Source of the DNA: JAQBQB01 sp963846925
GTDB taxonomy: Bacteria; Gemmatimonadota; Gemmatimonadetes; Gemmatimonadales; Gemmatimonadaceae
Length of the DNA: 64,000 bases
Direction of reading: 5' to 3'
NCBI GenBank assembly: GCA_963846925.1
Contig: CAWJXW010000002.1
Coordinates: 124,001-188,000, forward strand
This document shows, one piece after another, positions 33,973-43,302 of this stretch (its first letter is position 1; each line of letters begins with the position of its first letter). A model generated the notes under the pieces. That model was not told where the DNA came from. It was given only the letters and a program-made list of their open reading frames with translations, and made no database searches. The translations under genes were made by a program, and so were the position numbers.

Positions 33973-36033
33973 TCAGGCCTCCGTCGCGCGCTCTAGCAGC
34001 GGCAGCAGCGTCTCGAGCTCCACCGGCTTCACGAGGTGCGCGGCGAACCCGGCATGCCGCGACCGAACCAGATCGGTCGGCTGGCCATAGCCGGTGATGG
34101 CGATGAGTTCCTGCGCGGGATGGGCGCGCCGCAGCGCGCCCGCGAGCTCGTAGCCGTCCATCCCGGGCAAGCCGATGTCCACGAGGACCACGCGCGGGTT
34201 CAGTTGTTCGGCGGCGGCGAGCGCCGCCGGCCCGTCGCTCACCGCGGCAACCTCGAAGCCGTACGCACGCAATAGGCGGGAGAGACTTCGGCGCGCGTCC
34301 TCGTTGTCGTCGACGATCAGCACGGATCGCTCGCGATCAGGCTCGGTGGCCGGCCGCGCACGATCGGCCGACGACCGCGCCGACGGGCGCGAGGCCTCAA
34401 TGCTCGCCGGCAGCTCGATGACGACTGCCGTTCCCTTCCCTGGTCCGTCGCTCTCCGCGTGCACCGTGCCGCCGTGCAACGTCACGAGATTGCGAACGAT
34501 GGTCAGGCCAAGCCCGAGACCGCTCTGCGCGCGGTCGGCCGCCTGCCCGCGCTGCTCGAACAGGTCGAACACGCGATCGAGCATCTCGGCTTCGATGCCC
34601 TTTCCCCGGTCGCGAACGCGGATCACGACGCGATCCCCGCACCGCTCGGCGGACAAGCGGGTTTCTTCCCTGTCGGCGCTGAATTTCGCCGCGTTCGTCA
34701 GGAGGTTCGTGAGCGATTGCACGAGACGCGCGTGGTCGCCGACGACGATGAGCCCCGCTGGGACGTCGACCGTGAGCACCTGGTGCTTTGCTTGGAACAG
34801 CGGGCGCGCGACTTCCGCCGCCTGCGCGGCCACGGCGGCGATGTCCACCGCTTCCATGTGCAGCTCGACCCTGCCGCGCGTGATGCGCGAAACGTCGAGG
34901 AGGTCGTCGACCAGCCGGCGCAGGTGCGCGACCTGGCGCTCGATCAGCTCCAGCTCCTCGTCCTCCGGGCCTCGGTGGCGTAGGATCTCCAAGGCGGTCA
35001 CGATCGGTGCGAGCGGATTTCGGAGCTCGTGGCCGAGCATGGCCATGAACTCGTCCTTGAAGTGCGCCTTGGTCTCGGCCTTCCGCGCGGCCTCCTCGTG
35101 CGCGCGCGCCTCGGTCACATCCTCACAGACGATGAACGCGGTTGGGCCGTCCGGCCCCGGGGCGACGCGCGCCGTTTCCTTCACCCACATGACGGCGCCG
35201 TCCCGGCGAATCTTGCGGAACGCAATGTGCCGCACGTCGCCGGGCTCGTCGAACAAAGCGGCGAGATGGCGCGTCACCAGGCTTCGATCGTCGGGATGGA
35301 CGATTGCCAGCACACTCGTGTCGAGGAGCTCGACGGCCGTATAGCCGAGGTGCTGCTCGGCGAACGCATTCACGCTGCGAACGGCGCCGGAACGGTCCAC
35401 CGTGAAGAACATCGACGGCGTGGCATCATAGAACAGACGAAAGCGGTTCTCGCTCGTGCGAAGCTCGGCCTCGGTGCGTTCGCGTTCACGGAGGAGCGCG
35501 ACCTTCATCAGCGCGAGGCTGGTTTGGCTCGCGACGCCCGCGACGAATTCAATCTCGTCGGGCGTCCATCCGCGATCTTCGGTCACCTGGTTGAATACCA
35601 ACAGGTAGCTGCCGTCGTGGTACCGTCCGAACGGGTACCAGAGCAGACGCTGAATCGACATGTGCTCGTGCAGGAGCGTGTCGGCGCCGTCGGCGGCGAG
35701 GACGGGGTGCACGGCGGTGCGGCCGCTTTGGAGCCATTCCCCCGACCGCGCCAACTCGCGGGCGGCAGTCGGGAAAAGGCTCAGCGAATAGCTATTCGTC
35801 GGCGTCGGGACGCGGGTGGCATCCGGCACCCACTCGCAGAGGGCAACGGCGGTCTCGCGCGAGAGACGGACGTCATAGATCGCCGCCCGGTCGACGCCGA
35901 GCGTCGACCCCGCGATGTCGACGAGCGATTGCAAGATCTCGCCCGCGGTGTTGCCGCGCAGTACCGCGTCCGAGAGCCGATTGACTGCGTGCGACAGCTC
36001 GAGACGGCGATCCGGAGATGCGAGGTGCGACAT
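33973..36033 (-). CDS. hybrid sensor histidine kinase: GAF-PAS-HisKA-HATPase-REC
   Basis: A 686-residue soluble hybrid kinase with no membrane segment. Order: GAF-like domain (about 10-180, GVDRAAIYDVRLSRETAVAL), PAS (about 195-315, FYDATPSMFFTVDRSGAVRS with PAC-type MWVKETARVAPGPDG), HisKA with the phosphoacceptor in FMAMLGHELRNPLAPIV (about 334), HATPase with N box LLTNAAKFSADREE and GLGLGLTIVRNLVTLHGG, then a receiver whose phosphoacceptor Asp lies in VVLVDIGLPGMDGYELAGAL (about 617). The partner and signal are unknown; nothing adjacent encodes a DNA-binding regulator. It ends 22 bp from the convergent S9 peptidase. Confidence 0.93.
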   Translation of the reverse strand: MSHLASPDRRLELSHAVNRLSDAVLRGNTAGEILQSLVDIAGSTLGVDRAAIYDVRLSRETAVALCEWVPDATRVPTPTNSYSLSLFPTAARELARSGEWLQSGRTAVHPVLAADGADTLLHEHMSIQRLLWYPFGRYHDGSYLLVFNQVTEDRGWTPDEIEFVAGVASQTSLALMKVALLRERERTEAELRTSENRFRLFYDATPSMFFTVDRSGAVRSVNAFAEQHLGYTAVELLDTSVLAIVHPDDRSLVTRHLAALFDEPGDVRHIAFRKIRRDGAVMWVKETARVAPGPDGPTAFIVCEDVTEARAHEEAARKAETKAHFKDEFMAMLGHELRNPLAPIVTALEILRHRGPEDEELELIERQVAHLRRLVDDLLDVSRITRGRVELHMEAVDIAAVAAQAAEVARPLFQAKHQVLTVDVPAGLIVVGDHARLVQSLTNLLTNAAKFSADREETRLSAERCGDRVVIRVRDRGKGIEAEMLDRVFDLFEQRGQAADRAQSGLGLGLTIVRNLVTLHGGTVHAESDGPGKGTAVVIELPASIEASRPSARSSADRARPATEPDRERSVLIVDDNEDARRSLSRLLRAYGFEVAAVSDGPAALAAAEQLNPRVVLVDIGLPGMDGYELAGALRRAHPAQELIAITGYGQPTDLVRSRHAGFAAHLVKPVELETLLPLLERATEA

Positions 36034-36270
36034 CTGGCACGTTGCTGTGAGAGCCGGTCAACCTACACCTTCCCCGCGTTGAGCCGGAAAGGTGCACCAG
36101 CACTGAATCCTTGTCCAACCACGACGCCGAGCGCAGCACCGGACTCACGCCTCGCCTCAGCACTCAACGATTCGCCCGCGACGCCCATAGTTTATGGCAG
36201 CCGGATCGGGTTTGCGGAACGGGCCCTTCGGCCGTTTCATCAGCGTTTGGAACCATTCCTCGGAGCTCAC

Positions 36271-37479
36271 ATGCGCAGCACTGTCGCCCTCGTCGGTTTC
36301 GCCCTTGCCTTCACGAGCGCTCGTCTCGCCGCTCAGGGCGGTGGGCGCGGCGGCGGGCGCGGAACGCCGATTCACGCCGGTGAATCCTGCCCGCCAGGCA
36401 CGACGGAAATCCGGCCGCGCAGCTGCATGGCGCCGGAATATCCGGCGCCGAGCATTCTCGACTATCGGCCGAAGTCGACGTTGATCGTCCCAGCGCACCT
36501 CGTTCCGACCGCCAAGTATCCCGCGATCGATTTCCATGGGCATCCGGGGAACCTCATCGCCTCGGCGGACGGGCTCGCGTCGCTCAAGGCGTCGCTCGAC
36601 AGCCTGAACGTGCGGATGATGATCAGCGCCGACAATCTGTCGGGCGATCGCTTGAAGAACGTGCTCACGGCGGTCGCGGCGTCGCCCGCGATGAAGGAAC
36701 GCGTGCGCATTCTCGCCGGCATCAACTTCAGAAACGTGGGGCCGGAGTGGGCGGCCGGGGCGATCAAGCAACTCGACGCGGACGTCGCCGCCGGCGCGGT
36801 CGGAGTGGGCGAGATCTCGAAAAGCCTCGGCTTGTCGATTCGAAAGCCCGACGGATCGCGCCTGCGCATCGACGACCCTGAGCTCGATCCGATCTGGGAG
36901 GAGTGCGCGCGGCTCGGCCTTCCGGTGTTCATCCACACCGCGGATCCGCAGGAATTCTTCAAGCCGATCGATTACACGAACGAGCGCTGGCTCGAGCTCT
37001 CGCTGTTCGGGGACCGGCGCTACCCGCAGGACAAGTTTCCGAGCTTCGAGGAGCTGATGACCGAGCGGGACAACCTGTTCCGCAAGCATCCAAAGACGAC
37101 GTTCGTCGCGGCGCACATGGGTTGGCACGCGAACGATCTCGGCTCGCTGTCGAAGATGCTCGACGAGATGCCTAACGTGTACACGGAAGTCGGCGCGGTG
37201 CTCTACGACATCGGACGCCAGCCGCGCGCCGCGCACGACTTCTTCATCAAGTATCAGGACAGGATTCTCTTCGGCAAAGACTCGTTCCAGCCCGAGGAAT
37301 ACCCGTACTACTGGCGCGTCTTCGAGACGAACGACGACTACTTCGACTACTACCGTCCGTATCACGCGTTCTGGAAGCTCTACGGCATCGGGCTGCCGGA
37401 CAGTGTACTGAAGAAGGTTTACTTCGCGAACGCGCTCAAAATCACCAAGGGGATTCCGCAAAATGGCTGGCCTAAGTAG
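36271..37479 (+). CDS. exported amidohydrolase (amidohydrolase 2 family)
   Basis: A 402-residue metal-dependent hydrolase or decarboxylase with a TIM-barrel fold. ATG 36271 gives a signal peptide (TVALVGFALAFTSARLAAQG) and a GGGRGGGRG stretch. The barrel begins YPAIDFHGHPGNLIASADG (first metal histidines), then GVGEISKSLGLSIRKPDG, GLPVFIHTADPQEFFKPID, TTFVAAHMGWHANDLGSLS and RILFGKDSFQPEEY (the Asp near the C-terminal end). Members act on cyclic amides, aromatic acids or related substrates; the substrate here is unknown. Upstream, 236 bp of divergent intergenic DNA separates it from the histidine kinase. Confidence 0.88.
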   Translation: MRSTVALVGFALAFTSARLAAQGGGRGGGRGTPIHAGESCPPGTTEIRPRSCMAPEYPAPSILDYRPKSTLIVPAHLVPTAKYPAIDFHGHPGNLIASADGLASLKASLDSLNVRMMISADNLSGDRLKNVLTAVAASPAMKERVRILAGINFRNVGPEWAAGAIKQLDADVAAGAVGVGEISKSLGLSIRKPDGSRLRIDDPELDPIWEECARLGLPVFIHTADPQEFFKPIDYTNERWLELSLFGDRRYPQDKFPSFEELMTERDNLFRKHPKTTFVAAHMGWHANDLGSLSKMLDEMPNVYTEVGAVLYDIGRQPRAAHDFFIKYQDRILFGKDSFQPEEYPYYWRVFETNDDYFDYYRPYHAFWKLYGIGLPDSVLKKVYFANALKITKGIPQNGWPK

Positions 37480-38188
37480 GCGGTGGACCGGTGGACCGTG
37501 GGGTCGGTGGACCGGCGGACCGGTGGACCGGTGGACCGGGCTAACGACGGCGGTTCTCCTGACCCTCATCGCGGGTTGCACAGAGAAGGCGCCGCCGGCC
37601 GAAAAGGCGCCGCCGGCGGCCGATACGACGCGGGCCTCGACGCAAGCGGCCGCGGCCACCGCACCAGCACCCGACTCGTTCCGCGTCGCGTTCGAGACGA
37701 CGCGCGGGAATTTCGTCGTGCAGGTCCACCGCGCGTGGGCGCCGCTCGGCGCCGACCGGTTCTACCAGCTGGTCGGGCAGCACTTTTACGACGGCGAGCG
37801 ATTCTTTCGCGTGGTCCCGGGCTTCGTCGCCCAGTTCGGGCTGAACGGCGACCCGAAGAAGAATGAGCCGTGGGACAGCAAGCGCATCCTCGACGACTCG
37901 GTGCGGCATCAGAACGCGAAATACACGCTGACCTTCGCCAACCAGGGCGCGAACACGCGGTCGTATCAGCTGTTCCTCAACCTGGCCGATAACCAGCGTC
38001 TGGACGGCATGGGCTTCGCGCCGATCGGTATGGTCGTCAGCGGACAATCGGTCGTCGATTCGCTCTACAGCGGATACGGCGAGGAGCCGGTCCAGCAGTT
38101 CATTCAAACGCTCGGCAACTCGTACCTCGATCGCATGTTCCCCAAGCTGGACGGGATCAAGTCGGCGCGGATCGTTCCGGCAAAGTGA
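37463..38188 (+). CDS. cyclophilin-type peptidyl-prolyl isomerase, lipoprotein, N-terminus encoded by a tandem repeat
   Basis: A cyclophilin that isomerises Xaa-Pro bonds, probably outside the cytoplasm. The lipobox is in TTAVLLTLIAGC, followed by an Ala/Pro/Lys-rich linker and the PPIase domain: FETTRGNFVVQVHRAWAPLG, FYDGERFFRVVPGFVAQFGL, and ANTRSYQLFLNLADNQRLDG with GFAPIGMVVSG. The open frame from ATG 37463 runs through the GTGGACCG array (RWTGGPVDRWTG). GTG codons inside the last repeat units are also possible starts, and would give a normal short n-region. Overlaps the end of the amidohydrolase gene and is coupled to the next gene by GTGA. Confidence 0.85.
   Translation: MAGLSRRWTGGPWGRWTGGPVDRWTGLTTAVLLTLIAGCTEKAPPAEKAPPAADTTRASTQAAAATAPAPDSFRVAFETTRGNFVVQVHRAWAPLGADRFYQLVGQHFYDGERFFRVVPGFVAQFGLNGDPKKNEPWDSKRILDDSVRHQNAKYTLTFANQGANTRSYQLFLNLADNQRLDGMGFAPIGMVVSGQSVVDSLYSGYGEEPVQQFIQTLGNSYLDRMFPKLDGIKSARIVPAK
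37483..37540 (+). repeat. GTGGACCG array, about seven units with two variants
   Basis: Units of GTGGACCG with two variants (a 9-base GTGGGGTCG-like copy and GCGGACCG) occupy 37483-37540. The array is the same as at 24.27 kb and is followed by GGCTAACG, similar to the GTCAACG end of the first array. It lies within the 5' end of the cyclophilin reading frame. Confidence 0.92.
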
Positions 38189-39099
38189 CTCGCGGGCTCG
38201 GCGCGCTACTTGTCGTGCTGCCCTGGGTGTTCGCACAGGCCCAGGAATCGCCCGCATCCGTCGAGCGACATGTGCGCGTTGGCGCGCGGGATCGGAGCTT
38301 TTTGATCGATCTGCCGCCCCGCTACGCGACCCGAGGCCCGCTACCCCTCGTGCTGGATTTCCACGGCGGCGGCGGCTCGCCGACGGGCGCACGGACGCAG
38401 ACCGGCTTCTCGACGCTTGGCGCGCGCGTCGGCGCGATCGTCGTGTACCCCGCGGGCAGCGGGCGATTCGGCGACGAGCGGCTCCTTACGTGGAACACGG
38501 GCAGTTGTTGCGGCTACGCGAAGGCCGCGAACATCGATGAAGCCGCGTTCGTCCGCGCACTGCTCGACACGCTCGAGCGCACCTATCCGATCGATCGAAG
38601 CCGCATCTTCGCGACAGGTCTCTCGAACGGCGGCATGATGTCGTATCTCGTGGCGTGCCGGCTCGCCGACCGGATCGCCGCGATCGCCGTCGTCTCCGGC
38701 GAGCTGTCGATGGACTGCAATCCGTCGCGCCCGGTCTCGGTGCTGATCATCCACGGAACCGCCGACGAGAATCTTCCGTACAACGGCGGCGTCGGCAGAA
38801 AGGCGCTCGACAAGCACGACGTGCGTCCGGTGTCGTTCGCCGTCGATTCCTGGAGGAGGTTCGACCGTTGCCCCGACGCCGCGCTCACGTCCTCGCACGA
38901 CGGCGTGACGCATAGCGCGTGGTCGCCCTGCGCCGACGGGACGGCCGTCGAGCTGTACAAGATCGAGAGCGGCGGGCACGCGTGGCCGAGCGGGGAGCGC
39001 ATGTCTCGGATCCTCGATGCACCGAGCAACGCGCTGGACGCGACGCAGACCGCGTGGGCTTTCTTTGTGGCGCACGCGCGAGCGGCAGCACCGCGGTAG
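38185..39099 (+). CDS. exported PHB depolymerase/CE1-type esterase
   Basis: A 304-residue alpha/beta hydrolase of the LpqC/poly(3-hydroxybutyrate) depolymerase/feruloyl esterase group. A signal peptide precedes RDRSFLIDLPPRYATRG, LVLDFHGGGGSPTGARTQT (oxyanion region), WNTGSCCGYAKAANIDEAAF, the nucleophile in IFATGLSNGGMMSYLVACRL, the acid in LIIHGTADENLPYNGGVG and the His in IESGGHAWPSGE, giving a complete triad. GTG 38185 overlaps the cyclophilin stop. Substrate may be a polyester or a feruloylated polysaccharide. It is convergent with the nuclease-helicase, with 18 bp between stops. Confidence 0.9.
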   Translation: MTRGLGALLVVLPWVFAQAQESPASVERHVRVGARDRSFLIDLPPRYATRGPLPLVLDFHGGGGSPTGARTQTGFSTLGARVGAIVVYPAGSGRFGDERLLTWNTGSCCGYAKAANIDEAAFVRALLDTLERTYPIDRSRIFATGLSNGGMMSYLVACRLADRIAAIAVVSGELSMDCNPSRPVSVLIIHGTADENLPYNGGVGRKALDKHDVRPVSFAVDSWRRFDRCPDAALTSSHDGVTHSAWSPCADGTAVELYKIESGGHAWPSGERMSRILDAPSNALDATQTAWAFFVAHARAAAPR

Positions 39100-39117
39100 A
39101 TCGTTCCGCGGCCCCGC

Positions 39118-42100
39118 TCAGGGCAAGACGATCGGCGTCGCCATCTCCCGGTATCGGCAGAGCGCGTTCGCGAGCTGCATCTGGCGTGGCGTCCGGCACT
39201 CCGCCTCGTACATGCGCGGCGAGGCCACGAGGACCACGAGACAGCGTGCCCGCGACGTCGCGACGTTCAGGCGATTCAGGCTGAAAAGGAACTCCATCCC
39301 GCGCGGCGCGTCCTCCGCCCGCGACGTCGCCATCGAGTAGATGACGACCGGAGCCTCCTGCCCCTGGAACTTGTCGACGGTTCCGACGCGCACGGACGGA
39401 TCGATCTCCGCGAGTCGCTCGAGCAGGCGATTGACGTGCGCGTTGTACGGCGCGACGACCAGCACGCCCGTTCCGTCGAGCGGTTGCGGCTTTCCATTCT
39501 TGTCCGTCCACGTGGCGCCTGGCGCGATGAGCTTCTGGACGATCGACGCGACGGCTTCGACTTCCTCGGGCGACTGATTGCGATTCCCGTCGTGTTGGAC
39601 GTCGAGCACCGAAAGGCCGACGGATGGCACGCCTGCGGTGACGGAAATCCGCTGCTGCTCCAGCCCCGTGAGCGGACCGAGCCGGCCGTCGTAGAACACC
39701 TCGGAGGTGAAGTCGCAGACGCTCGGCGCCAGCCGGTGCGTGACCGCGAGAAAGATTCCGCGATCTCTCGGCATCGTGTGGTCGAGGCCGAGGATGTGCT
39801 CGAGCGCCGACACGTCGACGCCGTCGGGGTGACTGCCTTGGCGCGGTTGCTCCAGCTGCTGCGGATCGCCGAGCAGCACGAGACTCCTCGCGGCCTGCGA
39901 CACGGCGACAGCGTTGGCGAGGGACATCTGGCCCGCCTCGTCGACGAACAGCACGTCGACGGCGTTCGTCAGGTCAGGACGAGTCCACAGCCACGCGGTA
40001 CCGCCGACGACGCGAGACTTCCCGATCGGCGAGGGCTTCGCGTGCCGACTCCGCCTTCGCGAACCGTAGGACGCCCGAATCGGTGGCGTCCGGACCGTCG
40101 TCCTCCTCGTCGTCGTCGCCGACGCGATGGCCCAGACTCGCGGTCGTGCCAAGGCGACGCGCCGCCTCGCCGACGGCATCGAGCAGATTTCGAATCACCT
40201 TGTGACTCGTCGCCGTCACGCCGACACGCTTGCCTTGTTGCACGAGGCGGCAGATCGTCTCTGCCGCGAGATACGTCTTGCCGGCGCCGGGCGGACCTTG
40301 AATCGCGAGGAGCGTCTCGTCGATCTCGTCGGCGAGTCGCGACGGGAGGTCGTTCGCGAGATCGACCTGTTCGATCTTGAGCGCCGGCTCGCGAAAGCGC
40401 GGCGGTTTGCGGCCCAGGAGCGCGCGCGCGGCGGCGAATTCGGTTGAGCCCGAGGCGACCGCTTCACCGATGCGCAGCATGGCCTCCGCTTGCGCCTTGG
40501 CCGGGACGTTCGTGAACTCGAACATCGCCGTGGGATGCGTCTCAGCGCGGCCCCGACCCTTTCGCACGTCGATCGTCCGCGCCTTCCGATCCACGGCGAC
40601 GACTTTGCCGAATCCCTTCTTGTCCTGCAACGAAACGCTGTCGCGGGCCTCGATCTCCATTTCCTGCACAGGATATCGATATCGATCGACCACCGAACCG
40701 GTAGGCCGGCCTTTCTTGCTCATGATGACGCGGACTCGCTCCACGAACTCGAGCCCGGCAACCGCGGCGCGCTCGTCGATCAGATCCTCCTCCGGCATCT
40801 CGACCAACCGAAAGAATTCCCACCACGCGACGTTGTCCTCGCGACGGTGATAGTCGAGCATGTAGGCGAGGAGCCAGCGCGCTTGCTGAGCGTCGTCGCG
40901 GTCTCCGCGCAGCTCCGGGAGTCCCACGAGCAAGCGGCCGCGCAATTCCTCGACACGCTTCGCCCGATCGTCGATGTCGGGCGGCGCGTCGGCGGGGTCG
41001 GGGATCGGGCGCGCGATCGACGCGCCGCCGGCGATCGCGCGCGTTCGCAATGCCTCTAGCCAGTCGCGCAGCGCGCGCGTCGAGACGCAGTCGTCGCGGT
41101 TGTATCCGACGATCGCCGCACGCACGTCGCCCGGAGCGGAATCGGGGACGCCGGCGCCGAGCGCGTATTGAAGCGCGCGGAGAGCCTTGTTGGCGTCCTC
41201 GAGCGGCACGCCGCGCGCGAAGCCGTAGAGCGGTTCGAGACTCTTGATCGAATACCGCTCGACGCCGACCCGCATCGATTGGCGGACGACGGCGTACAAG
41301 TCGACGAATCTGCGCGCCCGCAGCAGCTCGTCGAGCTCCCGCTGCCGTGTCGCGTACCGCCCCATGAGCCGCTTGAACGCCGACGGCTCATACGGCGCGT
41401 AGTGATAGACGTGCATGTCCGGATACGCGCGAATGCGCTCTACGATCGCGTCCATCGCCCACTCGAACGCGCGGCGCTCGTCGGCGTCCGTGAACGCCCA
41501 CCGCTCGTGGTAGTCGCCGTCGGCCGTCGCGATGCCGAACAGATACTCGCGACCATGGTCGGCCAGCATCGGGTCGCCTTCCAGATCGAGGAACAAGTCT
41601 CCCGGTGTCGGCTCGGGAAGGCGGCAGAGCCCGAAACTCTCCTCGATCTCGAGCATCTCGTACGACGGAACGTCCGCGTCTCGCGACGCCAACTGCAGGC
41701 GCGCCTGGTCGCGGACCCGTTCGTACGACTCGACGGAGCCGCGACGCGGTTTGAACGCGATCGGCTGCGGCAATCCGGCGAGCTGTGTGAGCGTCTTCAC
41801 GGAGCGCGCCTCGAGCTCCTGCCGCTGAGCCCGCGAGATCCCGGACACGAGCGACAGGTGGTCATCGCTTCGCCGTTTCGACGCACACGTCGAGCTCCAG
41901 CGACACGCGCCGCACATTTCCACGGGTTCGGGATAGTACGCGTCGGCGAGGCGATCGTCGCCGAGCGACATCGCCGCCCCTATCTGATGACGCACCAGCC
42001 TTGTGTACGCGGCGTAGTCGGCGAAACGGTATTTCTGCTGCGGCGTCTCGGCGTCCGGCGTGATCACATAGAAGTGTTCCGGCCTCGCCTCCTGCACCGA

Positions 42101-42568
42101 CGCGAGAAGCTCTGAATAGAGGCAAAGCTGGAGAATCGTCCCGGCTTTCGTCTCGCGCGCGAGCTTCGTGTCGTACACCTCATACGACCAGTCACCCAGG
42201 CCGCTTTTCGTCGACACGCGCAGCATCACGTCCGGTCTGCCGTTCCAGGCGTCGTGGCGCAGACCGCCCTGGACGATGACGTCCGCGCCCTCGCGCATCG
42301 CCTGGAGCGTCGTCGCCACGCGCTCGTCGTCGCGCACGCCCTGCGGGACATTCACCACAGTCGCCGCTCCGGCGCTCAGCGAATCGACGAATCTCTGCTC
42401 GTGTTCGAGGCCGCGTCGAATCAGCAGCTCGAGCAGCGGATCCTCGTACTTGACGACCGTGCGCTTGCCGAGCGCGAGCCCCATGTCGAGCGCCGTGCGA
42501 TGCCGGCAGCCGAGAAAGTTCGAGAGATCCGTCGCGTAAAGCGCGAACTCGCCGTCGCGGACGTGCAC
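39118..42568 (-). CDS. TM0106-family RecB/Cas4-like nuclease with RNase H-like and SF1 helicase domains, one frameshift
   Basis: A protein of about 1,150 residues. The N-terminal RecB/Cas4-like nuclease (about 1-250) has LGCRHRT, SYEVYDTKLARETKAG (the D-x-K core), LQLCLYS, and a C-x2-C-x5-C cluster in MCGACRWSSTC, suggesting a 4Fe-4S cluster with the early Cys. A middle RNase H-like exonuclease shows PGDLFLDLEGDPMLADHGRE and IVGYNRDDCVSTRALRDWL. The C-terminal SF1B helicase has Walker A LLAIQGPPGAGKTYLAAETI and VDVLFVDEAGQMSLANAVA, then VLLGDPQQLEQP and VDKFQGQEAPVVIYSM. One frameshift near 40020 splits the helicase. GTG 42568 lies 17 bp after the DUF72 stop, so it is in the Ku operon. Confidence 0.9.
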
Positions 42569-42585
42569 CGGGGGGCCCTAACGCG

Positions 42586-43302
42586 TCACGCGGTGGGCGC
42601 CTTGTCGAACGATTCGATGAACGCGTCGACCGCCGGCGGCCCGGACCCGATCCCTTCGTCGTGCTTGAAGTAGACGAACGCCTCGCTCCACGGTTGCGAC
42701 GCGATTCGCCTGCTCCATTCGTCGAGCAGCGCCGCGTCGTAGTCGAGACGATGCAGCCGCACGTATCCCCAACTCGCCGTGGTCACGATTGGCGACGCGA
42801 AGTCCGGCTGCTCGGTGACGCAGAGCGGAATGTCGCGCTCGCGCAGCACCGCATAGACCTCGTCGTCGAACCAGCTCTCGTGGCGAAATTCCACCGTGTA
42901 CCGGCGATCCGTCGGCAGCGTGGCGACGAACGCCCGCAGCCGGGGGACGTCGATCTTCAGGTTCGGCGGCAGCTGGAAGAGAATCGGCCCCAACCGCGCG
43001 CCGAGCGCCGACGTGTTCTTGAGCAGAAACTCCGTCGCGCTCGAGGCGTCGGGCTTGAGCCGCGCGAAATGCGTGATGCGCTGGCTCGCCTTGATCGCGA
43101 AGGTGAACGAGTCCGGCACCCGCGACGCCCAGTCGAGCAGCACGTGCTCGCGCGGCAGCCGGTAGAACGTGTTGTTGATCTCGACGCTCGGAAACCGCCC
43201 GGCGTAGAAGCCGAGCATCGCGTCGTCCTTGAGATCAGCCGGGTAGAACGGCCCTTTCCATTCCTTGAACGCGAAGCCGCTCGTTCCGGCGAGCAGCTTC
43301 AT
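42586..43302 (-). CDS. DUF72 (YecE-like) TIM-barrel protein
   Basis: A 238-residue DUF72 protein beginning KLLAGTSGFAFKEWKGPFYP and carrying FYAGRFPSVEINNTFYRLPR, FTFAIKASQRITHFARL, LGPILFQLPPNLKIDVPRLR, YTVEFRHESWFDDEVYAVLR and the late EAFVYFKHDEGIGSGPPAV. The family folds as a TIM barrel; its biochemical role is not established. The ATG overlaps the Ku stop (ATGA), so it is translated with Ku, which links this DUF72 member to double-strand-break repair by position only. Confidence 0.92.
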   Translation of the reverse strand: MKLLAGTSGFAFKEWKGPFYPADLKDDAMLGFYAGRFPSVEINNTFYRLPREHVLLDWASRVPDSFTFAIKASQRITHFARLKPDASSATEFLLKNTSALGARLGPILFQLPPNLKIDVPRLRAFVATLPTDRRYTVEFRHESWFDDEVYAVLRERDIPLCVTEQPDFASPIVTTASWGYVRLHRLDYDAALLDEWSRRIASQPWSEAFVYFKHDEGIGSGPPAVDAFIESFDKAPTA

